From contig CBDAKK010000008.1 in the NCBI GenBank assembly GCA_965196605.1, forward strand, positions 930,001 through 994,000: a DNA stretch of 64,000 nucleotides. The letters are read 5' to 3'. Shown here piece after piece: positions 27,495 to 35,681 of the stretch. The position numbers and the translations under genes were made by a program. The DNA comes from CBDAKK01 sp965196605 (GTDB lineage Bacteria; Spirochaetota; Spirochaetia; WTKD01; G963693115). Every line of letters begins with the position of its first letter. Positions within the stretch are counted from its first letter, which is position 1. The notes beneath the pieces were generated by a model. The model was given only the letters and a program-made list of their open reading frames with translations, did not search any database and was not told the DNA's origin.

Positions 27495-27712
27495 GAGAGA
27501 AAGTCCAGAAAGGTGCGAGTGGGGAGTGGAAATAGCGTGTTTTTGCGTGTTTTTGCGTGGAATAGCGTGGAGGGACGGGGGCTGAAATGGCGTGTTTTTT
27601 AGGATTTGGTTTTGCATGTTGGAGGGGCTATGTGTTTGGGCGACAGCTGCCCCATGGACGGGGCATTAAGGCTGGCAAGGGTACTGGAGCAAGGCGCGTG
27701 CTGTGTTGGTGC
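27495..27712. other. Low-complexity border between core genome and prophage tail module
   Basis: G/T-rich sequence with short tandem motifs (GCGTGTTTTT twice at about 27535-27556) and no supportable gene. It marks the change from AT-rich core sequence to the reverse-strand phage tail genes; no att-like duplication was found. Confidence 0.5.
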
Positions 27713-28114
27713 TTAGGTGAGAGCGTCTTTTTTTGCTTTGCCGAGTTTTTTTTGAGCGTCAACAAAAGCGCGGTATTCGTGGTAGTGGCGGTAGTCAATG
27801 TTGGTGGTGTCGGTGATGTTGTTGATGCAGACGCGTATGCCGCAGTTGATGTAATAGGCTTCATTTTTGCCTCTTTCGCGTGCCCATTGCTGAATGGCGG
27901 TGTCGGTTTGTTGGTCAATGTGTGCCTCATGCTCGGCACGAGATGCGGCGTCTACCCATGTGCCTGTGGTGGTATCGCCGACCCACTGGGGTTGTAACAT
28001 TCTTTCAGGCGGTGGGGTATCCACTATAGTTATCGATTGGTCATCAGGCTTATATGAATGAACCATTTTCATGGTACCTTGTTTGTCAATTTCGTAATAC
28101 ATTTTGTTGTTCAT
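27713..28114 (-). CDS. Probable tail-fibre assembly protein
   Basis: 133 residues. Position right behind a tail-fibre gene, small size and the pattern of a short N-terminal beta part (YEIDKQGTMKMVHSY) with a Trp-containing middle (QPQWVGDTTTGTW) and a helical C-terminus fit phage tail-fibre assembly (chaperone) proteins. No clear diagnostic motif. Confidence 0.5.
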   Translation of the reverse strand: MNNKMYYEIDKQGTMKMVHSYKPDDQSITIVDTPPPERMLQPQWVGDTTTGTWVDAASRAEHEAHIDQQTDTAIQQWARERGKNEAYYINCGIRVCINNITDTTNIDYRHYHEYRAFVDAQKKLGKAKKDALT

Positions 28115-28123
28115 GATTTCTTC

Positions 28124-29092
28124 CTATGTAGTTCGTTTCCAGATACGTACGGTATAATTAATAGGTCTGTTTTCATTTGCCCTATCTCTAGAATTGCTGA
28201 TACCGTAAGTTGTCGTTTGCCGTTCTCCCCAACCGCTAGATGCTTTTGCTATCCATGAACCAGAGCGCCAATACTCTGTTACGTCTGTGTCGTGCCTGTG
28301 ATCTCGGACTGCATCTAGTTGTTTTCCACCTTCAAATGGGTTTGCATTCGTGCCCTCAGCACGGAAGAAGCAGCCAGCGTAGTCACTGCTGATGTTTTGC
28401 CATGTCATGGTATTACCCCAGAGTTGTTGTGGAGTAGGTTGGTTTGGAAACTGGGTGTAGATAAAGCCGATGGGAATGGCGGAATTTAGTACGTCTTTCT
28501 TTGCTTGCGTGATGGCGTTTTGTGCTTCGGTTTTTGCTTGTGCTACGGCGTTTCGTGCTTCGGTTTTTGCTTTGGCGATTTCTGTGTTAAGTTTTTGTTC
28601 TAGTGCGTTTTCTAATCTTGGATGCCAGAGAGCGTGTGCGTAAGGTGTCTTGGTAAGCGATATGGTTTTAGAAGCTGCTATGTAGGAGCCGACGAGTACT
28701 TTGTACGTTGGGGCTTGTGGTGCTGTGGTGGTGAAGGTAGTGGAGGTGGTGCGATTGTGTGTGTCGCCGAGTGCGTCCGTGATGGGGTCTGATGTGGTGG
28801 AGATTGTGTAGATGGATAGATCTTGGTCTTTGGTGGGTAGTGGGGATATGGTCAGCGGTGAGTCTACGTAGAAGATATTTTTTGTAGTTGTGTTGTTGTG
28901 TGTGTGCTGCGCGATGAAAGCGCCGGGGGATATGGTGATAGAGGCACTATTGACGGTAGGGACAAGGCCGTGGAGTATGCCTGTGGAGAACATAGCTGCG
29001 GTGTGTTTTTCGTGCTGGGCTTGGTTGTGATGTAAGTCGTTGAGGTCAGATGCGTCAAGGCGTGTGTGTGGATAAAAGGTTTTGTGTTTCAT
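28124..29092 (-). CDS. Phage tail fibre protein
   Basis: 322 residues. The N-terminal part (FYPHTRLDASDLNDLHHNQ) resembles baseplate-attachment regions. The middle has Ala/Lys coiled-coil repeats (AKTEARNAVAQAKTEAQNAI). The C-terminus is the collar-like receptor domain PIGFIYTQFPNQPTPQQLWG...GCFFRAEG...ENRPINYTVRIWKR. Similar ends are common on Mu- and P2-like fibres. A second, broken 3' end with ENRPINYSIKIW lies at 63.5 kb. Confidence 0.85.
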   Translation of the reverse strand: MKHKTFYPHTRLDASDLNDLHHNQAQHEKHTAAMFSTGILHGLVPTVNSASITISPGAFIAQHTHNNTTTKNIFYVDSPLTISPLPTKDQDLSIYTISTTSDPITDALGDTHNRTTSTTFTTTAPQAPTYKVLVGSYIAASKTISLTKTPYAHALWHPRLENALEQKLNTEIAKAKTEARNAVAQAKTEAQNAITQAKKDVLNSAIPIGFIYTQFPNQPTPQQLWGNTMTWQNISSDYAGCFFRAEGTNANPFEGGKQLDAVRDHRHDTDVTEYWRSGSWIAKASSGWGERQTTTYGISNSRDRANENRPINYTVRIWKRTT

Positions 29093-29095
29093 GCT

Positions 29096-29596
29096 TTAAG
29101 CTCCTGTATTTTTTGTTACCACAAGAGTGATATGTGGCGGTACTATAATGTCGAGTATTGTTTGAATGGCGGTAAGGTCGGTGTGTGGTAGGTCATGCCG
29201 CAGTAGCACGATAATACCGACAGTCTGAGCCATAAGTTTTTTAGGGTCGTTCAAGTGTGAGGCTTCGTCATTAAGAATAAAAGACATGGGCGGGTATTCG
29301 AGGATTTTGTAGGCATTTTTTGCGATGCTTTGTAAGACGGTGTCGATGAGCGTTCTTGCGCCGAGTGTTTGGAGGTATCGGAATTCGGTAATGAGTTCGT
29401 TTTTTATTTGAGCGTTTTTTAGGCCGGTAAAGAGTTCTGGGTAGGGAGTGAAGGGTCGCATAGAGGAACTGAGAGAGGTCAGCGGTTGGAATCCGTTGAG
29501 CGTGTTACGGATGTCGAGCTGAAGGGTGTTGTAGGTAGCTTCTAAGAAATCATAAAGGGCATTGAGGTTTGTTTGGTGTGCGGGTGGGCGTATCAT
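29096..29596 (-). CDS. Phage tail/baseplate protein (P2 gpI position)
   Basis: 166 residues, lying between baseplate J and the tail fibre with a four-base overlap with the J gene. The order J-I-fibre is that of Mu/P2-like tails, so it is probably the tail tip/baseplate wedge protein. No motif was recognised; the call rests on position. Confidence 0.5.
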   Translation of the reverse strand: MIRPPAHQTNLNALYDFLEATYNTLQLDIRNTLNGFQPLTSLSSSMRPFTPYPELFTGLKNAQIKNELITEFRYLQTLGARTLIDTVLQSIAKNAYKILEYPPMSFILNDEASHLNDPKKLMAQTVGIIVLLRHDLPHTDLTAIQTILDIIVPPHITLVVTKNTGA

Positions 29597-30270
29597 ACGG
29601 TGCCTCCGTTAATGGTAAGGGTGCCGAGTGTAGCGGCTTGGTGTTTTTGCACGAGTATGGGTGCGTTGGGTGCGGTTATGAAGAGTGTGTCGGCGCTTAA
29701 GTGTTCAAGGGCTTTGTAGAGGTCACGTTCTTCAATGCTCTGGTGTATTTTTAATTTATGGAAGAAGGCTTGCAGAGCGGTAAGGATGGCTTGGTCTGTA
29801 GCGGTGCCAGAAGCGCGGTCGACTGTCATGGTGATGTTGACGGGTACAGGTATGGCGTCTTTAATGCGTAAGGTGGTGGAGGCGGGTCTGATGCTATCGA
29901 GGGTTTTTAGGAGTTCTTTTTTTCTTTTCGTAGAGAGTGGCGCGCCTTCTGTTTGGACGTAGATGTCGACAGAGTTGAAGCCGTCTGGGGTTCTGTCGAT
30001 GGCGGTGCTGGTAATGGCAGGTTCTGTTTTTTTGAGGATTGCGGTGTATTTTGCGCTGACTGCACCCTGTATGATGGAGGTGTAGGCGTCGAGTACGACA
30101 GTGCGTAGTGCTTCATCGGTTTGGGCATCGGTGCCGTTTGTTTGTATAGTAAGGGTTGCGGAGATAAGCCCTGGGGTGGCCTTGATGGGTTGCATAGGTG
30201 TATTGGGGTGTAGGTTATAGCGTGCGCCTGTCTCTTCTGCAATGACGGGTATGGTTCCCGCCATCTCCAT
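29593..30270 (-). pseudogene. Baseplate J-like protein, N-terminal part missing
   Basis: 225 residues matching the C-terminal two thirds of baseplate J-like proteins: GTDAQTDEALRTVVLDAY, AIPVPVNITMTVD, and VQKHQAATLGTLTINGG at the end. The normal N-terminal domain of about 130 residues is absent. A stop codon directly precedes the first ATG and there is no ribosome site. The inverted repeat of recombinase element B begins 12 bases further on, so the gene was cut by integration or recombination there. Confidence 0.75.
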
Positions 30271-30282
30271 TTATTATTTTGT

Positions 30283-30328
30283 ATATAGTGTTGTTTTTTT
30301 CCTTTTTATACTCAAAACGACACTATAT
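30283..30328. repeat. Inverted repeat at the left end of recombinase element B
   Basis: ATATAGTGTTGTTTT (30283-30297) and AAAACGACACTATAT (30314-30328), one mismatch. Same sequence, loop and distance to the recombinase start as the copy at 2385-2428. The flanks outside it differ completely at the two sites, so it marks the element boundary. Confidence 0.75.
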
Positions 30329-30400
30329 GTGCGTATATTTTATATATTTAAAAAAGGAATTGTGCACGTAAATGTGTACGCGAGTATACTGTAATAATAT

Positions 30401-31513
30401 ATGCGTGCCCGTAATCCTTTTACCCTTTACAAAAGACGCTTTAAAATAGGCACAGTCTACTATTATTGTGCGTACGATGAAAATAATAAACGCATAAAAG
30501 CCTCTACAGGTAAGTTGAATAAAAAAGAAGCACACGCCTATTGTATGGAATTGCACAGACGAGGGGAGCTAATACCAAAACAGAAGAGATTACTTCATGA
30601 GTATGCTGAACCATTTTTTACAGAGAAATGCAGGTATGTAAAAAGACGAGAGGCGTGGGCGCAACGCATGCTTTCTCATAAATATCTGACCACCATGCGC
30701 AGTAAGATTGTTTTATTGTTGAAAAATCTTCCTAATGTGTCGTTGGATAAGATAAAAAATATTGATGTGGAATGTGCTATGAATACCTTGACCAATACAC
30801 ATAAGGCAAAAACAATCAATGAAGCACTTAGTGTGTTATCTGTTATGTTTGAGGAAGCAATACGAGAAAATCTCATTAATCATAATCCTTGTAAGCAAGT
30901 AGCACGCATGCATCAGTGTAAATCAGAGAAGGGCATATTGTCATTGGATGAAGTCAAGCACTTGTTTCGTATTGTGTGGGATGATGAGCAGATGAAAATG
31001 TTTAACCTTGTAGCAAGTCTTACAGGTATGCGCAGAGGCGAATTACTTGCCTTGCATGTAAGAGATGTACGCGATGGGTATGTGCATGTGTGTAATGCGT
31101 ATGCTAGCGGAGATGGATTGAAAGACAGAACGAAGACAGGTATTAATCGCTTTGTGCCATTGCCGAGAAATATATGTGATGTACTTCGTAGAAACAGGCA
31201 AGCGGATGACCTCGCATTTCAAGGCGTATCTCACAATGGAATAGTGCCAGAAAATAAACCGACACAAGAATTGTATAAGGCACTTAAGAAGATTGGCATA
31301 GATGAGGCAGAACGCAAAAAGCGTAATATTACATTCCACAGTTGGAGGCATTTTTTTAACACGTACTGCAGAACGGCAGGTGTACCCGACAGCAAGTTAC
31401 AAGCAGTAACTGGACACCTAACTCAAGCTATGACAGAGCATTACACGCATTTTAAGCCTTCTGACTTTGGTGAAGTTGTGAAGGTGCAAGAAACGATGTT
31501 GCAAGAAAAATGA
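30401..31513 (+). CDS. Tyrosine recombinase (phage integrase), copy B
   Basis: 370 residues, highly similar to the copy at 2500. Catalytic Arg in TGMRRGELLAL, HSWRHFF, VTGHL and the Tyr in EHYTHF are all present. The two copies diverge most around residues 265-285 (SICIALRAEKQAEELVF against NICDVLRRNRQADDLAF) and at the C-terminus. It would catalyse prophage integration and excision. It reads away from the truncated baseplate J gene. Confidence 0.93.
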   Translation: MRARNPFTLYKRRFKIGTVYYYCAYDENNKRIKASTGKLNKKEAHAYCMELHRRGELIPKQKRLLHEYAEPFFTEKCRYVKRREAWAQRMLSHKYLTTMRSKIVLLLKNLPNVSLDKIKNIDVECAMNTLTNTHKAKTINEALSVLSVMFEEAIRENLINHNPCKQVARMHQCKSEKGILSLDEVKHLFRIVWDDEQMKMFNLVASLTGMRRGELLALHVRDVRDGYVHVCNAYASGDGLKDRTKTGINRFVPLPRNICDVLRRNRQADDLAFQGVSHNGIVPENKPTQELYKALKKIGIDEAERKKRNITFHSWRHFFNTYCRTAGVPDSKLQAVTGHLTQAMTEHYTHFKPSDFGEVVKVQETMLQEK

Positions 31514-31589
31514 GTTTGTGGCCTTAAAGTGGGCTACAAAGCTATTTGTGGTGCATAAGTGGGCTACAAAACTATTGTAGTCTCAATTC

Positions 31590-31619
31590 TTGTGGTATTG
31601 CACGCAAAGAACGTATAAT
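31590..31619 (+). promoter_or_regulatory. Conserved promoter of Bdr-like gene B
   Basis: TTGTGG (31590-31595), 18 bases, TATAAT (31614-31619), identical in boxes and spacing to the copy at 3610. ATG 31628 lies nine bases beyond the -10 box, so the mRNA should be leaderless. Two AGTGGGCTACAAA repeats at about 31527 and 31558 precede it. Confidence 0.6.
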
Positions 31620-31627
31620 ATAAGCAT

Positions 31628-32059
31628 ATGGAAGCACGTGCAGAAACAATTACAGATAATGGACATGATCCGATAAGTCAGTTTGGAATGCTTGAAGGCA
31701 GGATGCGTAACATCGAACTCGAGAATGTAAGGACAGCTCTTACGTATGAAATAGACAAAACTCATACCCATATAGATGCGGTAGAGGAACGACTTAACGC
31801 ACGCATAGATGTTGTTACAGAGCAAATCAAAAGTACAAACGCGCGCATAGATAGCTTAGATACAAGCCTTAACACGCGCATAGATAGCTTAGATACAAGC
31901 CTTAACACGCGCATAGATGCAACTAACACGCGCATAGATGATATGAAAACCATAGTCGAAAAAATCGACAAGCGTATTAGGAATACGCGAGTGATATTTG
32001 GCATTGTGTTTGCGGGTCTGTTTGCTCTACTGGGCGTGATACTATCGAAACTTGGGTAG
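31628..32059 (+). CDS. Bdr-like coiled-coil protein with C-terminal membrane anchor, copy B
   Basis: 143 residues. Same plan as the copy at 3647: helical N-terminus, 11-residue RID repeats, terminal hydrophobic helix VIFGIVFAGLFALLGVILS and KLG. It contains an exact 33-base tandem duplication (31843-31875 and 31876-31908, encoding RIDSLDTSLNT), plus a shorter third unit, which accounts for most of the length difference from copy A. In Borrelia, Bdr repeat number varies in the same way. Confidence 0.65.
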   Translation: MEARAETITDNGHDPISQFGMLEGRMRNIELENVRTALTYEIDKTHTHIDAVEERLNARIDVVTEQIKSTNARIDSLDTSLNTRIDSLDTSLNTRIDATNTRIDDMKTIVEKIDKRIRNTRVIFGIVFAGLFALLGVILSKLG

Positions 32060-32122
32060 GTAGACGTCTTTGACTGTTATTTGTCATTATAAAATTGTTG
32101 CATTAAGAGACACTAAAGACTT

Positions 32123-32887
32123 ATGGATTTTATAAATGAAGTATTATCTATTAAAATTGACAATAGAAAACCAATTCAATTATTAGACTTTACTAATACT
32201 ATTCTTGGAGTAAATAATCTATATAGAATATGGGCACAAGATAACAAAATATGCATAGATGATATAGAACTTTATATAGAAGAATTGAAAGAAGGTTCTA
32301 AAATTGTTGATATTGTAAAAAAGCGTACAGTGAAAATATTCAAGGATGTAACATTTTCACTATTTACATCTTTTTATAAACAGCAAATAGATACATTACT
32401 TCAAGAAAATTTTGAAGATATTCTAGAAAAAAAACAAGGGAAAAAAATTATATCTAATATACAACAATCCCTAAATCATAACAGTAACGATTTGAACTCT
32501 AATTTAGTAATTACAGCTAAAGAAAATCAAATAATACAAAATACTTTTAATATTACAGGCATAGAAGCAAATGCAGTGCAGAAAGTGTGTCAAGATGCAT
32601 TACAAAGTGAGAAAAAGGATATTGAAATTCAAGAAGGTTGCATTTTAATGCTTAAACAAGCGGAAAATTCAAGTGAAACAAAAAAAGTAGATAAAGGCAT
32701 TATTGAAGATATTAGTGATAAAACTATGAGCATTATCTATAAGGAAAATATTAAACAAGAAATTATTATGGATAAAGACAATTTTTTCAAAATGTGGTTT
32801 TTAGTCGATGTAGAAATAAAAAGAGTAAACAATACAATTGTTGCATATGTTATTACTAACTTACATAACAAGGGTTATTTAGACTAA
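32123..32887 (+). CDS. Unrecognised AT-rich gene (254 aa), lysogenic-region cargo
   Basis: No family recognised. Strikingly AT-rich and rich in Ile, Lys and Asn compared with its neighbours. A helical N-terminal half (about residues 40-130, Lys/Glu-rich) precedes NTFNITGIEANAVQKVCQDAL and a C-terminal beta-rich segment (FKMWFLVDVEIKRVNNTIVAYVI). No membrane helix or signal peptide. It lies between int/bdr and the repressor, where temperate phages keep superinfection-exclusion or defence genes; that role is only a guess. Confidence 0.5.
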   Translation: MDFINEVLSIKIDNRKPIQLLDFTNTILGVNNLYRIWAQDNKICIDDIELYIEELKEGSKIVDIVKKRTVKIFKDVTFSLFTSFYKQQIDTLLQENFEDILEKKQGKKIISNIQQSLNHNSNDLNSNLVITAKENQIIQNTFNITGIEANAVQKVCQDALQSEKKDIEIQEGCILMLKQAENSSETKKVDKGIIEDISDKTMSIIYKENIKQEIIMDKDNFFKMWFLVDVEIKRVNNTIVAYVITNLHNKGYLD

Positions 32888-32913
32888 ACACCCAACAAAA
32901 AAGGTAACAAGAA

Positions 32914-33405
32914 CTATCGAAGTTTAACACCACTTTTGTAAGCTGCGATTTCTTCACTGGTAACACTAGCTTCTTCAAGCAAGGTATATAGTCTATATGC
33001 TTTCCAAAAATCGTTCATAAAGTCAGATTGTAGTTGCGCTATTATCGCATTGTTTCCTAATTCAAGGGTATTCATCCTTATATGCTCTGCAACCAAGTTG
33101 GCAGTTTCTAGAATAAGCTTTGAAATTTCACGAGCAACATCTATTGACGTTTCTACATCAATAGAGAGAACATGAAATATTCCAAATTCTAGACAAGTAC
33201 ACATATATGCTGTACTTCTATTTGTATCTTCAGTCTTACGCTGATACACCATGAAGTGTAGATGTGGAATAATGTGTTTTTTCAGAGATTTTGGGTCTTC
33301 GATGTTCATTTGAACTCTCTTGATGCATACAATTTCATCAACACGAGGTACATTTGGACATAACAACGCGTCAAGATTGTCTATTAAAGTATTTCTATTA
33401 CCCAT
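32914..33405 (-). CDS. Unrecognised protein (163 aa), convergent with the AT-rich gene
   Basis: Soluble, mixed alpha/beta composition. The N-terminal half (IVCIKRVQMNIEDPKS, HIIPHLHFMVYQRK) looks like a sheet; the C-terminal half is helical. No motif recognised. It lies 43 bases behind the repressor gene on the same strand, so it may be expressed from the lysogenic promoter. Confidence 0.5.
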   Translation of the reverse strand: MGNRNTLIDNLDALLCPNVPRVDEIVCIKRVQMNIEDPKSLKKHIIPHLHFMVYQRKTEDTNRSTAYMCTCLEFGIFHVLSIDVETSIDVAREISKLILETANLVAEHIRMNTLELGNNAIIAQLQSDFMNDFWKAYRLYTLLEEASVTSEEIAAYKSGVKLR

Positions 33406-33447
33406 AACTACAATGTACTAGAAATAATCACGCAAGCACAACAAGAA

Positions 33448-34422
33448 CTACCGAAGTCTTACTTTATGTAACACTTTGACAAACAAGCCTATAGCTCTAT
33501 CTCGCGGGTCTTCTCCTACACGTAGGCGCTTATCTGTGTCGTTCTCCCAGCATGCCCAAATCGCGCCATCAATCTTGCGAATACGCTTAAGGGTTACGCC
33601 CTCTTGAGTTTCAAGCCACACCGCCATAATTGCATTTTCTACAGGGTGCTCGTGATATTTAATAAGAGCGCAACAGCCCGTAGGTATGCCTGCATTTATC
33701 ATGCTATCTCCACGTACATGTACTATTCCATGTGTTTGTGGCGTGCAGTTTTTTACTTCAGAATGATGCACGGAGAATATATCAGCATTTGAATTCTCGC
33801 CTAGTATGGGTTGCCCCGCGGCGATTTCGTACGCAGGATAATCGATGTAGTCGCCTTCGCCGTCTTTATCATCCGAGAAGTATGTTGTATTCGGTATCTC
33901 TTTATGCGATGCTTCGGCGCGTTCTTCTTCTTGTGGCTCTTCTACGTGCTGTGGCGGTGCGGGCTCCTCTACTACTGGTTCGGGAACCACTATGTCGCGG
34001 TCGGTTGGGTTTAGGGTCTCGAGTTCTGCTTTTCTCGGTTCTAACCTAGTTAAAAATTGATTGAGTAAGTCAAGTGTAATAGGGTCTAGAGTATCAGCTT
34101 TCATAATTAGCTTTGTTGCCTCATTGAGTTTTTGCATAGGCATCTCGGCAACAATATTCACAAGCTCTTTTATTTTGGGGTGATGCAATGCTTCGTCTTT
34201 GTTTTCTAATCCCACTAATTCCGCAAGGCTTACGTTCAGTGCTTGTGCTAGTCGTGTCGCATCAATAATTGTTGGTGTATTTGTCTTTCTGGTTGCGCGC
34301 CAAGTTGATAGCGTGTCTTCCCCTACTTCTATCATATTTGCTATTTCTCTTGCTTTTCCATGATGTATAAGCTTGTTGAGATTTTCCTTGAATTGCTTTC
34401 GTAATTGTTCGCTAGATTTCAC
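33448..34422 (-). CDS. Prophage repressor, HTH plus S24 self-cleaving domain
   Basis: 324 residues. N-terminal helix-turn-helix (IANMIEVGEDTLSTWRATRK, about residues 24-45), a Glu/Pro-rich linker (about 145-185), then a LexA/CI-type S24 domain: cleavage-site-like AAG (residues about 206-208), the Ser of VRGDSM and the Lys of GVTLKRI. Expected to hold the lytic promoter off and to autocleave with RecA after DNA damage. It faces the 34501 operon across a 78-base operator region. Confidence 0.88.
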   Translation of the reverse strand: MKSSEQLRKQFKENLNKLIHHGKAREIANMIEVGEDTLSTWRATRKTNTPTIIDATRLAQALNVSLAELVGLENKDEALHHPKIKELVNIVAEMPMQKLNEATKLIMKADTLDPITLDLLNQFLTRLEPRKAELETLNPTDRDIVVPEPVVEEPAPPQHVEEPQEEERAEASHKEIPNTTYFSDDKDGEGDYIDYPAYEIAAGQPILGENSNADIFSVHHSEVKNCTPQTHGIVHVRGDSMINAGIPTGCCALIKYHEHPVENAIMAVWLETQEGVTLKRIRKIDGAIWACWENDTDKRLRVGEDPRDRAIGLFVKVLHKVRLR

Positions 34423-34536
34423 TAGTTTTAGTATCGATTATTTTCTAAATTTCTATAGAAGTAGCTTGACTTTATTTTGCTTTTAATCAATAATTGAATT
34501 ATGAGATTAGGAAATAATCAATTAAAAGCAACTGCG
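34423..34536. promoter_or_regulatory. Divergent operator/promoter region of the lysogeny switch
   Basis: Rightward promoter TTGACT (34466-34471), 17 bases, AATAAT (34489-34494), ending six bases before ATG 34501, so that mRNA is leaderless. Palindromes: TTCTATAGAA (34451-34460) and TCAATAATTGA (34487-34497, over the -10). A longer inverted pair TTGCTTTTAAT (34477-34487) and ATTAAAAGCAA (34521-34531) spans the start codon. These are probable sites for the S24 repressor and/or the 34501 product. Confidence 0.65.
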
Positions 34537-34689
34537 CCGTATATAGTGCTTACGCAAGAGACGCATACACGGCTCCAGCAGTTCTTTAATCGTAATCCGA
34601 AAATCAAGAAGACGGCGTGGTATGCGGAAGCAATCGAAGAGAAGTTAGAGCGAGAGAAAGAGGGCGTATATGGACATGACCAACATTGA
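34501..34689 (+). CDS. Small Cro-like/ribbon-helix-helix regulator, leaderless
   Basis: 62 residues: a short strand (TAPYIVLTQETHTRLQQFF) followed by helices (TAWYAEAIEEKLEREKEG), as in Arc/MetJ-type DNA-binding proteins. First gene opposite the repressor, the Cro position. No Shine-Dalgarno sequence precedes its ATG and the -10 box is six bases away. Confidence 0.5.
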   Translation: MRLGNNQLKATAPYIVLTQETHTRLQQFFNRNPKIKKTAWYAEAIEEKLEREKEGVYGHDQH

Positions 34690-34978
34690 CTTTAGTGTAT
34701 TTGCGGACTTAAAAGACGTAGTCAATGAAGCGCGAGAAATTGTGCAACAAGGTGTGATGCCAATATCAGTAGGAGCCGATGAAGCAGGAAAGCTTATAGG
34801 GGTGAGTGGCTCCACTATACGCAATCTTATGAAAGAAGGGGAACTTGAAGGGCATGTTGCAGGCGGTAAGGTTGTAGTAAAAGTAGACGACCTGCGTGCA
34901 TTTGTGGAGGCAAGCCCTAAGGCGTATGAGTTGAAACGCCCAGAATTACGCGGGCGTCCGCGCAAGAAAGACGAATGA
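34670..34978 (+). CDS. Excisionase-type helix-turn-helix protein
   Basis: 102 residues. The middle (SVGADEAGKLIGVSGSTIRNLMKEGELEGHVAGGKVVVKVDDLRAF) is a MerR/Xis-type winged helix as found in excisionases and plasmid/phage DNA-binding proteins. A Lys/Arg-rich tail (ELRGRPRKK) ends it. It overlaps the previous gene by 20 bases. Confidence 0.6.
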   Translation: MDMTNIDFSVFADLKDVVNEAREIVQQGVMPISVGADEAGKLIGVSGSTIRNLMKEGELEGHVAGGKVVVKVDDLRAFVEASPKAYELKRPELRGRPRKKDE

Positions 34979-35029
34979 ACGTAACGCCGTAGAGGCGAAT
35001 GTTTTTTGAAAATCAAATAGAGAAGGATT

Positions 35030-35122
35030 ATGCGTAGGCGCGGCACTTTTGTGAACCGCCTACTTAGAAAAGGGTTCTATAAGCCTAAGGCTTGTAGGAC
35101 ATTGAGAAGAGTTAAGTCGTAG
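35030..35122 (+). CDS. Possible 30-aa strongly basic peptide
   Basis: ATG 35030 with AGAAGGA just upstream encodes MRRRGTFVNRLLRKG and a further 15 Lys/Arg-rich residues. It might be a small nucleic-acid-binding peptide or chance. The rest of 34979-35280 holds only hairpins. Confidence 0.3.
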   Translation: MRRRGTFVNRLLRKGFYKPKACRTLRRVKS

Positions 35123-35167
35123 CTATCCTCTCCCTAATTATGCTACGGCAGGTGCTACGTGAGGGCG

Positions 35168-35205
35168 CCGCACCACAAGCGACCACATGCTTTATTGTGG
35201 TGCGG
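35168..35205 (+). terminator. Strong 11-bp hairpin
   Basis: CCGCACCACAA (35168-35178) pairs perfectly with TTGTGGTGCGG (35195-35205) around 16 bases. No T run follows, so it may be a structured leader element or small RNA rather than a terminator. Confidence 0.45.
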
Positions 35206-35227
35206 GGCTACACGTGAGGATGTGTGT

Positions 35228-35257
35228 TTGATGTTGCTAGGGTAGCCACTGGCAACA
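35228..35257 (+). terminator. Hairpin followed by T-rich tract
   Basis: GATGTTGC (35228-35235) pairs with GCAACATC (35250-35257), followed by TTTATTATTT. It fits a Rho-independent terminator or attenuator just before the ribosome site of the next small gene. Confidence 0.5.
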
Positions 35258-35285
35258 TCTTTATTATTTAGGAGGAATATTATTT

Positions 35286-35504
35286 ATAAGAATAAAAGTA
35301 CAATTAGATGACGAAGATTCAGGAATAGCTTCTCATGGAATGGCGATGTTGCCAAAGGGAGTTAAGGAGATTAAGCAAGCAAATAAAGAACTAGCTACTT
35401 TGTTTGAAGGCAGTAATTTTACAATAAAAAAACTGGAGCATTCGGACAGTAACAAATCAGCTATAAGTATTGAACTTGTTTATTCTTTAGATATAGGAGT
35501 ATAA
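35286..35504 (+). CDS. Small unrecognised protein, uncertain start
   Basis: An AGGAGGAATA ribosome site precedes a frame with no ATG/GTG/TTG at the expected distance; only ATA codons (35286, 35292) fit. The first ATG is at 35340 (54 residues, MAMLPKGVKEIKQANKEL then LATLFEG). The upstream frame is open and reads IKVQLDDEDSGIASHG, so an AUA start or a mutated start codon is possible. It is paired with the next small gene. Confidence 0.4.
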   Translation: MRIKVQLDDEDSGIASHGMAMLPKGVKEIKQANKELATLFEGSNFTIKKLEHSDSNKSAISIELVYSLDIGV

Positions 35505-35510
35505 GAAAAT

Positions 35511-35681
35511 ATGAAAGAAGATATACAACCAATGAATATAAATAAAGAAGTACAGGAAATACATCTCTTTCTAAAAAAGAAGGGATATTCTAATATTTTT
35601 GTGAATATTTTGACTAGTACACATGGTGGCTCACCGCCTGTGTATGATCTTGAAATAAAGGCTGAAAACGGATGTAGTTAA
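35511..35681 (+). CDS. Small unrecognised protein (56 aa)
   Basis: ATG 35511, six bases after the previous stop, encodes MKEDIQPMNINKEVQEIHLF continuing to VYDLEIKAENGCS. No family recognised. It ends exactly against the 3' end of the convergent Panacea gene. The two small genes could be a regulatory or toxin-like pair; nothing proves it. Confidence 0.45.
   Translation: MKEDIQPMNINKEVQEIHLFLKKKGYSNIFVNILTSTHGGSPPVYDLEIKAENGCS

Noticed and set aside
27587..27997. 136-codon + strand ORF over the tail-fibre assembly gene
   Set aside because: Cys/Val/Gly-rich shadow of the reverse-strand gene with no ribosome site.
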